This document shows, in pieces, positions 9,755 to 20,723 of a stretch of DNA of 64,000 nt (position 1 is the stretch's first letter; each line of letters begins with the position of its first letter). The translations under genes and the position numbers were made by a program. Origin of the DNA: Diplodia intermedia. Its lineage: Eukaryota; Ascomycota; Dothideomycetes; Botryosphaeriales; Botryosphaeriaceae. The stretch is from positions 124,001 through 188,000 of the forward strand of contig JAKEKT010000054.1 of assembly GCA_021495925.1 (NCBI GenBank), read 5' to 3'. The notes under the pieces are model-generated. The model searched no databases. It worked only from the letters and a program-made list of their open reading frames with translations, and was not told the origin of the DNA.

Positions 9755-10678
9755 GGGCGCGAGGGCGGTGTTGGACAGCGGGCAGTCTGTGGCGGTGGTG
9801 CTTGCGTGTGTTGAGGGCGCGTGAAGAGCAAGTCGCGTGGCACGGGCCCGCTGATTCACTTGCCTGCGCATGGGCCATGGTACCGTCCTATTGGCCAATG
9901 GCGCGCGCATCTGGACACTGTAGCTGCGCGCTGCTCGAGTTTGTGGCTTGATAAGGGGATGCGCCGGGGGCAAAAAAAAAAAAAAAAGGAGAAACGGGTG
10001 CATCCGTTCGCGGCGGACCAGACGGCCAGCCTCTCGCGCGCTGCTGCTCTCGGCGCTTTGGGGGAAGGCGCTGGCCGGGGTGGGGGCATGTGAAGCTTCA
10101 CCAGCCTGACGCATCACGGCAACGACTGCGCGGGGCACGCCGGTGAGAGAAGCGAAGTCATTGCGTGTAGAATGGCAGAGACTGCGCCAGAAGCAGCCGG
10201 CGCGCGCTGGCGGCCCGGGCCATGGCCTTGCAAAAGGGCTAGAATGACGTGGATTGACTTAATGTCGCTGTTGGCCGTTGGAGGGGCTCCGCGCGACCGC
10301 CTCGTGCTGCCCGCTCCTCCACAAGCCGATCTTCTCCTATTGCTGCGTCAGACGCCATCCGCGCCCTTAAAAGCTGACAGTCGCGCTGACTGCCTGCGCC
10401 CTCTGCCAATCGCCGCTCCTCCGTCCTCCCGGTGCGACCTGCCGCACGACCCCGCGCCTCTGCTTCCGCCTGCAGACTGAGACTCGGCATCGCGCAGGAG
10501 CGACGCGAGCTCGTTACCCAATCCTCGGCTGCGCCTGACGTCAACCGCAGCTTCTTCGCGCAACAACAACACCACCGGTACGTTCGCCGCCCTTCTGCGC
10601 CCCACGCTCCAAATCCCGCCTGCATTGCTAGCCCTCCCCCTGTTCCCACCTCCGGCTCGACGCCGCGCTGACCTGGCC
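9755..10678. promoter_or_regulatory. Bidirectional promoter between nucleotidyltransferase and TPS2, with STRE-like sites
   Basis: This 924-bp interval separates two divergent starts. It contains STRE-like pentamers AGGGG at 9954–9958 and 10282–10286 and CCCCT at 10637–10641. STREs (Msn2/4-type sites) control trehalose genes in yeast; that they act here is inference, and such pentamers are common by chance. A run of about 15 A lies near 9972–9987. The 5' leader of TPS2 is pyrimidine-rich. Confidence 0.4.
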
Positions 10679-13600
10679 ATGCAGTTCGACTCGCGCGACC
10701 CTTTCGCCATGCCTGCTGAGCCGCCGAGCCCAGAGGTCCCGGCCTCTGACGAAAGCATGCAGGGCAGGAATACCACTGTGCCCGTCACACCTGGCGTGCA
10801 TACCGCTGGTCTTGATGCCTACATCCAGCCTGACGATGTCCACGGCCAGCCTCCGCTGCCATTCGATCCCGCAAAGACTCCCTCCGGCCCGAATTGGAAT
10901 CCCAACTCGAGCCACGACCCTGACGGCGATCGCGCGAGCTCGCCCACCGACGTTGCCGCCGGCGCGAAGAGCCCCGAGGAGATTCTGAGGAGGTTGAGCC
11001 GGCCCACTTTGGAGTCGGCGGAGAAGACCGATCTGGCGGATGTTGACCCGATGGCTGCTCACCCCAATCTGAATCTTAGCGGCCATGTTATCAGTGCCAC
11101 TACCTGCGTTCCTTATAGCATCGCCTACTCGCCCGGCAACGATTGGGTAAGTTGCACGTTGACTCGACGAGAGCGCAGCTGATTCGGTTTTCTCAGGAAC
11201 TTCGGTCCAGGCGCGGCACTTCTGCCCTGTTCGACTCATTCTCCTACCTCGCCTCCGCCTCTTCGCCTTGGAATCACACTCTGGTTGGATGGACGGGTGA
11301 GGTTAAGGTTGCTGCCAACGCTCAACCCATTATCGGCGACACCGCTGCAGGCGCCAACACCAGCACCCCTCTGAACAAAGCTTCCGCACCCATCCCTGTC
11401 GATGCTGAGACAAAGCCTCAACAGCCAGCCCAGGAAGGTCTAAACGTTGACCGTGAGCATCGTCTGCGTCTGGAGAAGCAACTAGAGCGCGACCATGGCG
11501 GCAGGATAGTGCCTGTGTGGCTCTATGACGAACTGCACGAGGACGAGGATGTGGTTGTCCTGAAGGACCAGTCCCGCTGGCGCCAGTTTGCCGACAAGGA
11601 GCTCTATACCCTATTTCACTACAAGCAAAACGAGCCTGCTGATGGCCGTGCCGCACGCAAGGCTTGGGCCGACTACTACCGCATGAACAAAATGTTTGCC
11701 GACAAGATCCTCGAGATATACAAACCAGGCGACATCATCATGATCCACGATTACTACCTTCTCCTGCTTCCCAGTCTTCTCCGCCAGCGCCTGCCCAACG
11801 TTTACATTGGCTTCTTCCTCCACATTCCTTTCCCTAGCAGCGAGTTCTACAGATGCCTGAGCCGTCGCAAGGAGATTCTGGAGGGCGTTCTTGGTGCGAA
11901 CATGGTTGGCTTCCAGTCATACAGCTATTCGCGCCACTTCTCGTCCTGCTGCACCCGCGTTCTCGGATTCGACTCATCTTCCGCCGGCGTTGATGCGTAC
12001 GGCGCCCACGTAGCCGTTGATGTGTTTCCCATTGGCATCAATGCGGCTGCCACGCAACGCGTTGCTCTCTATGATGATGCTGTCTCCGAGAAGGTCAAGG
12101 CGATTCGTGAGCTTTACGCGGACAAGAAGCTCATTGTCGGCCGTGACAGACTTGATGCTGTCAGGGGCGTCGCACAAAAGCTGCAAGCATTCGAGCTCTT
12201 CCTGGAACGTTATCCGGAATGGCGGGAAAAGGTTGTCCTCATTCAAGTTACTAGCCCGGCCACTCACCAGGCGACGCACAACGACGATAAGTTTGTGAAC
12301 AAGATCTCCGACCTCGTCTCCAGAATCAACGGCGCCCATGGTAGTCTCAGCTTCGCTCCCGTCCAGCACTTTCCTCAGTACCTTTCAAAGGAGGAGTACT
12401 TTGCACTTTTGCGCGTTGCCGACGTGGGCCTCATCACCAGTGTCCGCGATGGTATGAACACGACCAGCATGGAGTATGTCATTGCGCAAAAGGATAACAA
12501 AGGTCCTCTCATACTGTCTGAATTCTCTGGTACCGCTGGCAGCTTAGGCAGCGCCATTCACATCAACCCTTGGGACCTTGGCGGCGTCGCTGATGCCATT
12601 GACCGAGCTCTTACTATGACTGATGAAGAGCGCGAAGACCAGCATGGAGAACTCTACCGGCACGTTGTCACCAACAACGTGCAGGCGTGGGTGAACAGTT
12701 ACTTGCGTCGTCTCATGACCAACCTGTCGTCCTTCGATCAGTCATTTGCCACGCCTGCACTTGATCGGGCCAAGCTTCTGTCGCAGTATAGGAAGGCTAA
12801 GAAGAGGCTGTTCATGTTCGACTATGATGGCACGCTTACTCCTATCGTGAAAGACCCCCAGTCGGCAATTCCGTCTGATCGTGTCATTCGCACCATCAAG
12901 ACGCTTGCCTCCGACCCGAACAATGCCGTGTGGATCATCAGCGGACGCGACCAAGCATTCCTGGACGAATGGATGGGCCACATTACCGAGCTTGGCCTCA
13001 GTGCCGAGCACGGCAGTTTCATCCGTCATCCCAGGAGCGAGATTTGGGAGAACCTCACGGAGAAGACGGATATGAGCTGGCAGTCAGAAGTCATGCAGGT
13101 CTTCCAGCATTACACCGAGAGAACTCAAGGTAAGTATCCACCTCCGAGGGTTGGAATATTCTAACGGTGACCAGGATCCTTCATAGAAAGGAAGAAGATC
13201 GCCTTGACTTGGCATTACCGCCGAGCGGATCCCGAGTATGGAGCATTCCAGGCTCGCGAGTGTCAGAAGCATCTCGAGGCAACCGTCGCCAAGAAGTACG
13301 AGGTTGAGGTCATGACCGGCAAGGCTAATCTCGAGGTCCGCCCGAGGTTCGTAAACAAGGGCGAAATTGCAAAGCGCCTTGTGGCCGAATATGGTGCTGC
13401 TCCTCCTGAGTTTATTCTTTGCTCGGGAGATGACTTCACAGACGAAGGTAAGATTTGTCGCGCATAATCGTGCCATGGCTTGACTAACCCTCGAAAAAGA
13501 CATGTTCCGCGCCCTTCGCGGCTCGAAGCTGCCAGAGGACCATGTTTTCTCTGTGACTGTTGGCGCTAGCTCGAAGCAGACACTGGCGTCCTGGCACTTG

Positions 13601-13714
13601 CTGGAGCCGGCGGATGTCATCTCATGCGTTGCTCTCCTCAACGGCTCCGCCGATGCCGGTAATATCGGCGCCGTCGCTGTCGTCGACGGCACCATTCCTG
13701 AGTCTCGACTCTGA
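10679..13714 (+). CDS. TPS2: Trehalose-6-phosphate phosphatase (trehalose synthase complex, 962 aa)
   Basis: Four exons: 10679–11146, 11197–13129, 13175–13447 and 13500–13714, all with GT–AG introns. The enzyme dephosphorylates trehalose 6-phosphate to trehalose (EC 3.1.3.12) in the cytosolic TPS complex; the Aspergillus orthologue is OrlA. The N-terminal 110 residues are disordered. A GT20 synthase-like domain follows from GHVISATTCVPYSIAY (about 130) to about 630. The HAD-type phosphatase domain starts with FDYDGTLTP (Asp nucleophile near 698) and ends with the metal-binding loop GDDFTDEDMFR, whose last residues are formed across intron 3. Intact HAD motifs separate it from the regulatory subunits TSL1/TPS3. 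The length is close to yeast Tps2 (896 aa) plus the longer N-terminus. The ATG at 10679 is the first in-frame ATG after a pyrimidine-rich leader. Confidence 0.95.
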
Positions 13715-14488
13715 ACTCAGATTGCCACTTTTTGGCAGAGGAAGCGTGGTCAGGAAAGTAACAATGGACCACGTTAGAAGACATTAAAGAGCGGAAAAAA
13801 GACCTAGACTATGTGATCAGAGCATTTCTCAAGGCGTAGCGGGATTCAAAGCGGAGGGCAACGAAAGACACTCATGAACAAAAAAAAAAGCATGAAAGAG
13901 CAGACTTCTTTTATCAGGGCGACTAACACGGAGCAACAACAACAACGGAGGAAGGTGGGCGGGAGGGTGGGGGGCTCTGGATACCTAGAGAACGTGAATT
14001 TAAACATAGACGGGACGGTCTCCTGCACCTTTTTTTCTTTGCTTTGTTTCCTAATCCTAGATGGCAAACAGCAAAGCACATTGCATTCGAAATAGATATT
14101 CCTTCACAGACAAATGTATATTGCCACGGAACACCGGGTCCTCCTGCACTCATTGTCGGTTCGGCCCTAAGTTGATGTCGATACTGGTGGCTACACTTGC
14201 TTCGGGTGGTCTATCGTGAGATCTCTCTATAGTTTCAACTGATTGCTCTTCCCTCCATTTCTTGTTGATCGCACTCAATAAACTCCTTTGACTTGATGGC
14301 CCAGGCTCTATCCCGTATCAAGTCGTCGAAAGTAGATACGTGTACATGTTGCTTTCCATCATGTGTCTCAATCTTCTCGTCCCGGAGACTCGATGCCGAA
14401 ACCCCGCCGAGAATGAAAAGAAAATGGCATAAAGGTGATGTTGAAAGAAATTTCACTTTTAGACTCTGCTTCTCCCTCTCCCATCATC
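13715..14488. other. 3' flanks of convergent TPS2 and UTP18
   Basis: The stretch is AT-richer than the genes beside it and holds only untranslated sequence. I see no gene or stable element. Confidence 0.6.
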
Positions 14489-16427
14489 TCAAGCCCGAAT
14501 CTCCCACATCCTGATCTTCCCCTGCTCGTTCGCCACGGCGAGCAGCAGCTCCGCGCCGACGCCGTCCCGGCCCTCATGCTCCTCAGAAACCGCACTGACG
14601 GCGGCCGCGTCGCCAAAGGCCACGGCGGTGATGCGGCCGAGCGGGGTGGCGTTCGTGGGCCAGTTTCGGTATACGGTGCAGCTGGGCAGGTGGACGAGAC
14701 GCAGCGCGTCCTTCTTCCAGCGCGAGGCCATGGCGAGCAGCTGGCCGTCGGGCGAGAAGTGAAGATGCGAGATGGGCGTCGTGAGCTGGTCAAGGACCTT
14801 GACGGGGCTGGGAGCGGCGGGCACGCCGCCGTTGGTGGAATCGTTGTGGTGGTCGGTGGGTTGGCGGTTGGCGGGCAACCAGGCGCGGCGGTCGTAGATG
14901 TTGACGATGCCACTGGAGCTGCCCACGGCGACCCAGCGGTCGCCGCCGAGCCAGTCGTCGCGGCCGCTGCGGCCGCCCAGCGCGACGACAGAGGTGCCGA
15001 CGGCACCCTCGTCGACCCAGCGCGCGCGCAGCCGCTGCGCGACCGCGTCCCACTCGCTGACCTCGCCGTTCTTGCCCGCGATGGTAAGGCCGTTACCGTC
15101 GGCCCACCACGCGAAGTCGGCGATGCCACCGCGCGACTCGATGCGCGCTTGGCTTTGCCACTGCAACGTGCGCGCATCCAGGATGTTAATATAGCCGCCG
15201 CCCTTGCGCGCGGAGCCGAGCAGGGCCATGTACCTGCCGTTGGGAGACAAGGCAAATCGCTCCATGGTGCGCTGCTCCTGCTGGTGGCCGTACACGCGGG
15301 TGACTTTTTCAACGGTACCCGTTGCGAGGTTCCAGACGTGGAAGTAACGACGACGTGCGCTGAGGAAGATGCGCGAATCGCCAGGTGAAGGGTGGAAGGC
15401 GGTGGTGGTAAGAGGGGTACCCTTGATATGAAGGGAGGTGAGAAGAGGGTTAGGGTTCGGCGGGATGGGCTGAACATGGTGGAGGTAGAGAGTCGAGCTA
15501 GGACCAGACGAAAGAAGTAGCGGGAGGGTGGGATGGAAAGATAGAGAGGTGATTGCGGACGGTTGCATGCCACTGATGTCTTTCGTCCGCTGGATGTCAA
15601 GTACCTCGGGGCGAAGTTTCCGCCTCTTGGCTGCGCCCGTAGTGTCCCTACGCGTAAGGCTGTCGGCATCCTTGAGCAGCTTTGCGAGCGGTTGGGCGGA
15701 GAGGTCGACGTCGTCGACATCCATGTCACCGTCCGACGATACACCCTCATCCGCAGACAGCCCCTCGTGCTCGGGAATCTTTCTCTTCTTCGAAGGCCTT
15801 CTCGTTGCTGACACGGCCCAGTCTGGCGTCGGGTACAGCCTCTCGAACTGCCCTCGCAGTCTCCGCGCATACTCCTTGCCGTTGATGAGATCTTCGCCCT
15901 CCGTCTTGCGCAGTTTCCTTAACCTTGGGACCGAGGCCAACGAGACCACCATGCGCTCATCGTCACTGTCTTGCCATGCGGGCGCATCTCTTCCGGCGTC
16001 GGCAAAATCTTCGTCGGAATCGTCGGGGTCTGGGCGGAGGGCAAGGGCTTTGCCGGTGTTCGCGTCGGGTCCAGAATCGGTGAAGAAGAGCTGCAGCAGG
16101 TCAGCAGGCTGCGCAACCGAGGCTGCAGTCTGGCAGCAAACATACATCCGCATCCGCAACGTTGTCCAGGTCGCTGCCCTCCTCTTCCAGCTCCTCGCCA
16201 ACCACCGCCACTTCGCCTCTGCTCCCGAAGGTCTTTATACCCTCCCTAAACCCAGTGCGGTCGCCAAAGACGAGTCTCTCGAGCTCCTCCTCGGCCGCAT
16301 CCTTCTGCATCTCGACATCGTCGTCGGAGGCGGAGGCGTCGCTTTCCGAGCCGTAGCGGGCGAAGTCGGGCGGGAGCTGGAAGGGTGCTTGCTCCTCGGA
16401 GCGGTCCAAGACGGTGACGGGCGCCAT
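14489..16427 (-). CDS. UTP18: U3 snoRNP / small-subunit processome WD40 protein Utp18 (627 aa)
   Basis: Exon 1 is 16427–16146 and exon 2 is 16090–14489. The 55-bp intron (GTATGT...CTGCAG) was chosen because it yields the family-typical junction DNVADADLFFTDSG. The N-terminal 200 residues are acidic and carry the conserved EEELERLVFGDRTGFREGI block, followed by a basic nuclear-localisation-like RRPSKKRKI. The C-terminal part is a WD40 propeller beginning at ISGMQPSAITSLSFHP and ending in GKIRMWEIRA. Utp18 acts in the nucleolus on early 18S rRNA processing and recruits the exosome through its N-terminal arch-interacting motif in yeast. It shares a 260-bp promoter with the ankyrin gene. Confidence 0.92.
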
Positions 16428-16687
16428 TGGAGAAGCGGGCGGAGTTTGGTGTCGCGAAATGCGACGCGGACGTTGGCGTCCAAAAAATGTAGCTTGGTCG
16501 GCGTTTCAAAAGACCGACAATCTATCTGGCCCCAATGCCAAGGCCGCAACCTGACGCGCGGACTGACGATGATGTAGTATTAAGCTTCCCCGGATCCTGC
16601 CAGGCGACGGGGCTCTCTCCCTCCTGAGCCTCGATTCCCACCGTCCCTGCGCCATGTAGCGGTTGGACCCGCGCCTGCAGCTGCACC
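16428..16687. promoter_or_regulatory. Short bidirectional promoter UTP18 / AVO2-like
   Basis: Two divergent start codons are only 260 bp apart, so both core promoters must lie here. I recognise no specific binding site. Confidence 0.5.
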
Positions 16688-17891
16688 ATGATCAACGTCG
16701 AGATCCGCCTGCGCCGCGCCATCCGCCTCAACGACCTGGTGCTTGTGCGTCGCATCGTCCGCAACAACCCTCGCGTCCTGCAGAATCCCGACTTCGAAGA
16801 CAAAAGCAACACGTCGCTGCACCTGGCCGCCCGCGACGGCTTCACCGACATTGCTGCCTTCCTCATCGACGCCGGCCACGAGAATGACGGCATCTCGCGC
16901 AACACCGACCACGACACGCCGTTGATGCTAGCCGCCGCCTGCGGGCAGGTCGAGGTTGGCATCTTGCTGGCTGCGCGCTTTCCGCAATGCGTGCCCTACA
17001 TCAACAACAACGGCATGGACGTCGTAAGCTCCACCTCCTCGGACGGGCTCAACCCTTGTTAACCCTCCGCTCGAACAGCTCATGCACGCCTCCAAGAACG
17101 GCACTTCAAGCCTTCTGCCGCACGTCCTATCCGCGCCTTATCCATGCTCTCCTCTCGCGCACGACAACAACGGCAACACCGCCCTCCACCACGCCTCCGC
17201 CGCCGGAGAGTTGAAGTGTTTGCGCCTGCTACTGCACGCCGGCGCCAGTCCGCACGCCCTGAATGCTTATGCCTGGAACCCTCTCGCATACTCGCGCACG
17301 CAGGCGGCGAAGCTATACTTTGACGACCTGGTCGCCGAACAGGAGCGAGCACGCTCCGGAGAGCACCACCAACAACGAGCTAAAGACCCGCAGCAGCAGG
17401 CCCAGCAGGCCCAGCAGGCAGCGCGCCGCGAAGCCCTGCGCTCCAACAAGACGGTGCCTGGCGGCATCAGGCTCGTCCAGCAAGATACGGACCTGCCGCC
17501 GCCCGCAACTCCAGTCGACCCGGCCGCCGGCTTCCCGCGCACATCCCTAGACAGGGGACCTGGCCCCGGTATGCCGCGGTCGTCTTTGGATAGGGGGCCC
17601 GGTCCTCCTGTCAGTCTACCACGAACGTCTCTGGACAGGGGACCCGGCATGCCGCCCTTGCGAACGTCGTTTGATAGAGGCCCCGGTGAGGCCCCGCGCA
17701 GCTCTTTGGACAGAGGCTTTGCCGGGATGCCATTGCCACCGCCTCTCAGGACAGGCGACTGGAGTCCCGTTGAGAGGAGGAGGCCGATGACGCCGAAGGG
17801 ATCGGCAGGTGGTGGGACGCCCACCATGGGACAAAGCGAATGGAGCGCCGCCAGATACCATTCGAGAGCGAGAGCGCAGAGTGGAGACTAA
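16688..17891 (+). CDS. Ankyrin-repeat protein, probable TORC2 subunit Avo2-like (382 aa)
   Basis: Exon 1 is 16688–17023 and exon 2 is 17079–17891 (intron GTAAGC...AACAG). Residues 1–210 hold about four ankyrin repeats, visible as NTSLHLAARDGFTDIAAFLI, DTPLMLAAACGQVEV and NTALHHASAAGELKCLRLLL. A Gln/Ala-rich coil (QQQAQQAQQAARRE) follows, then a Pro-rich disordered tail with five copies of a RTSLDRGPG-type motif. The N-terminus MINVEIRLRRAIRLNDL and the overall layout resemble fungal proteins annotated as TORC2 subunit Avo2; this assignment is from memory and moderate. If right, it acts in plasma-membrane TORC2 signalling. Another ankyrin adaptor is possible. Confidence 0.8.
17538..17717 (+). 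repeat. Five RTSLDRGPG-type repeats in the ankyrin protein tail
   Basis: The units read RTSLDRGPG, RSSLDRGPG, RTSLDRGPG, RTSFDRGPG and RSSLDRG, separated by spacers of 3 to 8 residues. Each has an R-x-S/T-type phosphorylation context. Confidence 0.9.
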
Positions 17892-20723
17892 GAAGTCGGG
17901 GGAATAGTAAAATCTAATCAACTATGTCTAAGCGGCGGGAGACTGTTACCTGCCGTGCAATTGGCGTCTACTGGAGCGTTTGAGCGGGGCTGGAGCTGGG
18001 GTGTCTTGTCCTATCCGTTCTTCTTACGATTTCCCCTGTTTCTTTTACCAGTTGGCCGCTGCGAAGAAGGCGCAATAACGAGCTCGGAAGGGATCATTCG
18101 GGCGAGCAATAGACGGTGTTCGCCGCAAGGCGATAGAGACTTGTAAGAGGCGTTTTTCCAACACTCGACGGCAGAGAAATTACATATCCTTGCAAGCACG
18201 AACAAATAGCTCACGCCATAAAGACGATTTCCCAAGACACCCAACGGCCCCGTTGTAACAACGGTTCCCTAAAATCCTTCAGGAAGCATGCAGCCGCCGT
18301 TGGCCACGGCCCTAGCTGAGCCCCGCCGCCAGTCAAAAGTAGGCTTATCCACTCAAGGAAACCGGTGGGGATGGTTCACATGTCAAACCGTCCACAGCAG
18401 ACCCACGCGTTCTTAGCGCGAGCCGCACGATTATGCTGGTGGGAAGGCCAAGGATGACTGATTGACATAGTGTACGTCAGCGCCATCAACCACCTACCAA
18501 CCATACGATGACGCGGAACCAACAAAAAGGAACCAACCCCTCTCCCGCCAGCCAGCCTCGATGCCGGTTCTAGTTCGAGTTTAAGCCGAACTGGGAAACG
18601 GGGAGCCGGCCGAGACAACGGAAAAGCACATGGCAAGGTGACAGTGGACAAGCCGACTCAACCCTCGGCAGAGAAACACGTGGAGCTGCAATGCAAGACT
18701 TGTTCTCTTCCCCCGCTTATGTGTCTGTCTGGATGGGTGTACCACGCAACGACAGCAGGGGGCAGAAAGAAAGAACCACTACTCGCCAACCACTGCTGAC
18801 GCAGTTCCCCGATTTGGGCAAAAATCCGTGGCTCTCACTGTCCATTCGCTCGCCACAAACAACAATGGGTCCGTGGAAGCATATACTTGTGAAGTAATGG
18901 TGGCGTTCCCTTTCCCTCATCATCGTCCTCGTCGGCCGAGCGAAATGGCGTCGGCTTTGTCGAGTAGCGGGCGAACAACCGCCATCAACAGTAGTGGATC
19001 TCAAATAGGAACAAAACCCCACTACTGCAAAAAGAACGCACGCCGGCGCGGCGCGGTGCAGTTTGCAGCAGAGCTAGTGGCTGCACACAGCCAGCCCCGC
19101 TGCTGGTGGCTCACCGGCGCGTGCCGCTGTGCGGGAATGCAATGCAACCTGCAACACATGTGCCGGCATCCCACTCATGCTCGCCTCATCACAGCTCAAT
19201 CGTCTCCTTATTAGCCGCCAAAGTATGTGTGTGCGTCTGTATGCACGCACGCTGCGTGTGTACATGAGATGTTTGAACCCCAGATCGAAGTTACTTGCTA
19301 CAAGCTTGACCGCCTGCATTGCCGCACCTGCATATGGTCTGCAGCTAGGAAACGGAGTCTTGAAAACGACTGCGGGTCCACTGAGAAAGTTTTGGATGTG
19401 GTTTCTGCAAACAACAAGCTTTTTTGGAATTTCCTCATTATCATAAGCTCAGTGAAACCGTGAGAGTAACCAAAAAGCAGCCAAGGAAATAGATGTCAAA
19501 GCCCCCCAAACCGCATAGATCATCCCAAGAACCCCATACAGAGATCGCCTCCGAAAGAAGATTGCCATGTCAGCAGCAATCGCAAATGAAAGAAAGATAG
19601 AAAGTGGAGCAGAGAAGGGAAGTAATAAGTCCGAATGCTCCCCCCAAACCCCCATTCTGCTGCCCCTTTTGGCCTAATTGTCAAAGCGTTGAATTCCGCC
19701 CAAGAAAAGCAGCACATGAATCCACTGAACATCAAAGAGAAGGGAAACCCGACGCGCAAATGATTGCTTTTGGTCGTCATATGGCATGTCCTTTCGATCG
19801 CTGTCCATATCTCATTTCGTCCATCATCGACAAAAAGATCTGACTTGGAAACCAACGATAAGCAAGGAAGTGGTCGCTCGCTCTTTTCTTGTTCCCATGA
19901 TGCTTTCTTTCATTCGTCGGCTTCGTCATTCGCTCGCACAGAATTTCGCACAAAAGCACGAACCAAATCATGCCCCCAAGGCAGCCTCCACCACGTGTGT
20001 TGCTGAACGGCAGATAGACAAGAGGAATCCAAGTAAAGACAAATGTACTGCTCAACTTCAAAATCTAGAAGTTAAGAGTTTTGCCATCCGTCCGTCCTGG
20101 GATGACCGTCTTGCTCTGTCCAGAAAAACCAGCCGCAGACGCCTATAGTGAATTCCTGTTCTCGTATTACCCGGATTCATTGCCGCCTTGCAACATCACG
20201 GGCTTCCCGTCGACAAAGGTTGATAATGTCCGTGTTATTCCGCGATGAAAGGTGCAATGCCATGGGGTTGCGAAATGAAGAATACAAAAGCTCGCCGGCC
20301 TGGACTCCGACTCCATAGTTGAGTCAAGCCGATGAACGGCAACCAAGGTTCATGAGGCTGCCAAGAACTGAAGAAGTAGGAGAGTCGTTAATGTCGTCAA
20401 TGCCAGAAGATTCGGTTGAAAGGGAAAAAAAAAGAGAAAAGAAGGAGAAATCAAAGAGGAAATTTGCAGGCAGTGTTCCTAAGATGCTCGCAAACCACGT
20501 GAGACCCGGGATGGAGGTCCGGGGTAGTCGAGAGTAGTTCCCAACGACACAGTGCGGGGAGCCGGATATGCAGCATTATTTCCGGACGCCGCCACCGGAA
20601 ACCGTTGGGTCACCACTGATTAGTGTTCATCCTCAGAGCGCCTGGTCGTAGAGCCGTCTATTGGATCTAGTGACGAAATCTGCCATGGCAGAAACATACT
20701 CGACTAATGACAACGAGGATGGA
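17892..20723. other. 2.8-kb region between convergent AVO2-like gene and stuA, no gene seen
   Basis: I see only short scattered ORFs without conserved features. Part of it near 20723 is probably the stuA 3' untranslated region. No RNA gene or repeat was recognised. Confidence 0.55.

Noticed and set aside
9755..10138. Upstream in-frame extension of the nucleotidyltransferase
   Set aside because: It passes through the A15 tract as poly-Phe and the shared promoter; the mitochondrial presequence starting at 9754 fits much better.
16109..16145. 37-nt intron alternative in UTP18
   Set aside because: Shorter than normal for fungi, and it inserts six residues into the conserved DADLFF junction; the 55-nt intron fits both size and family.
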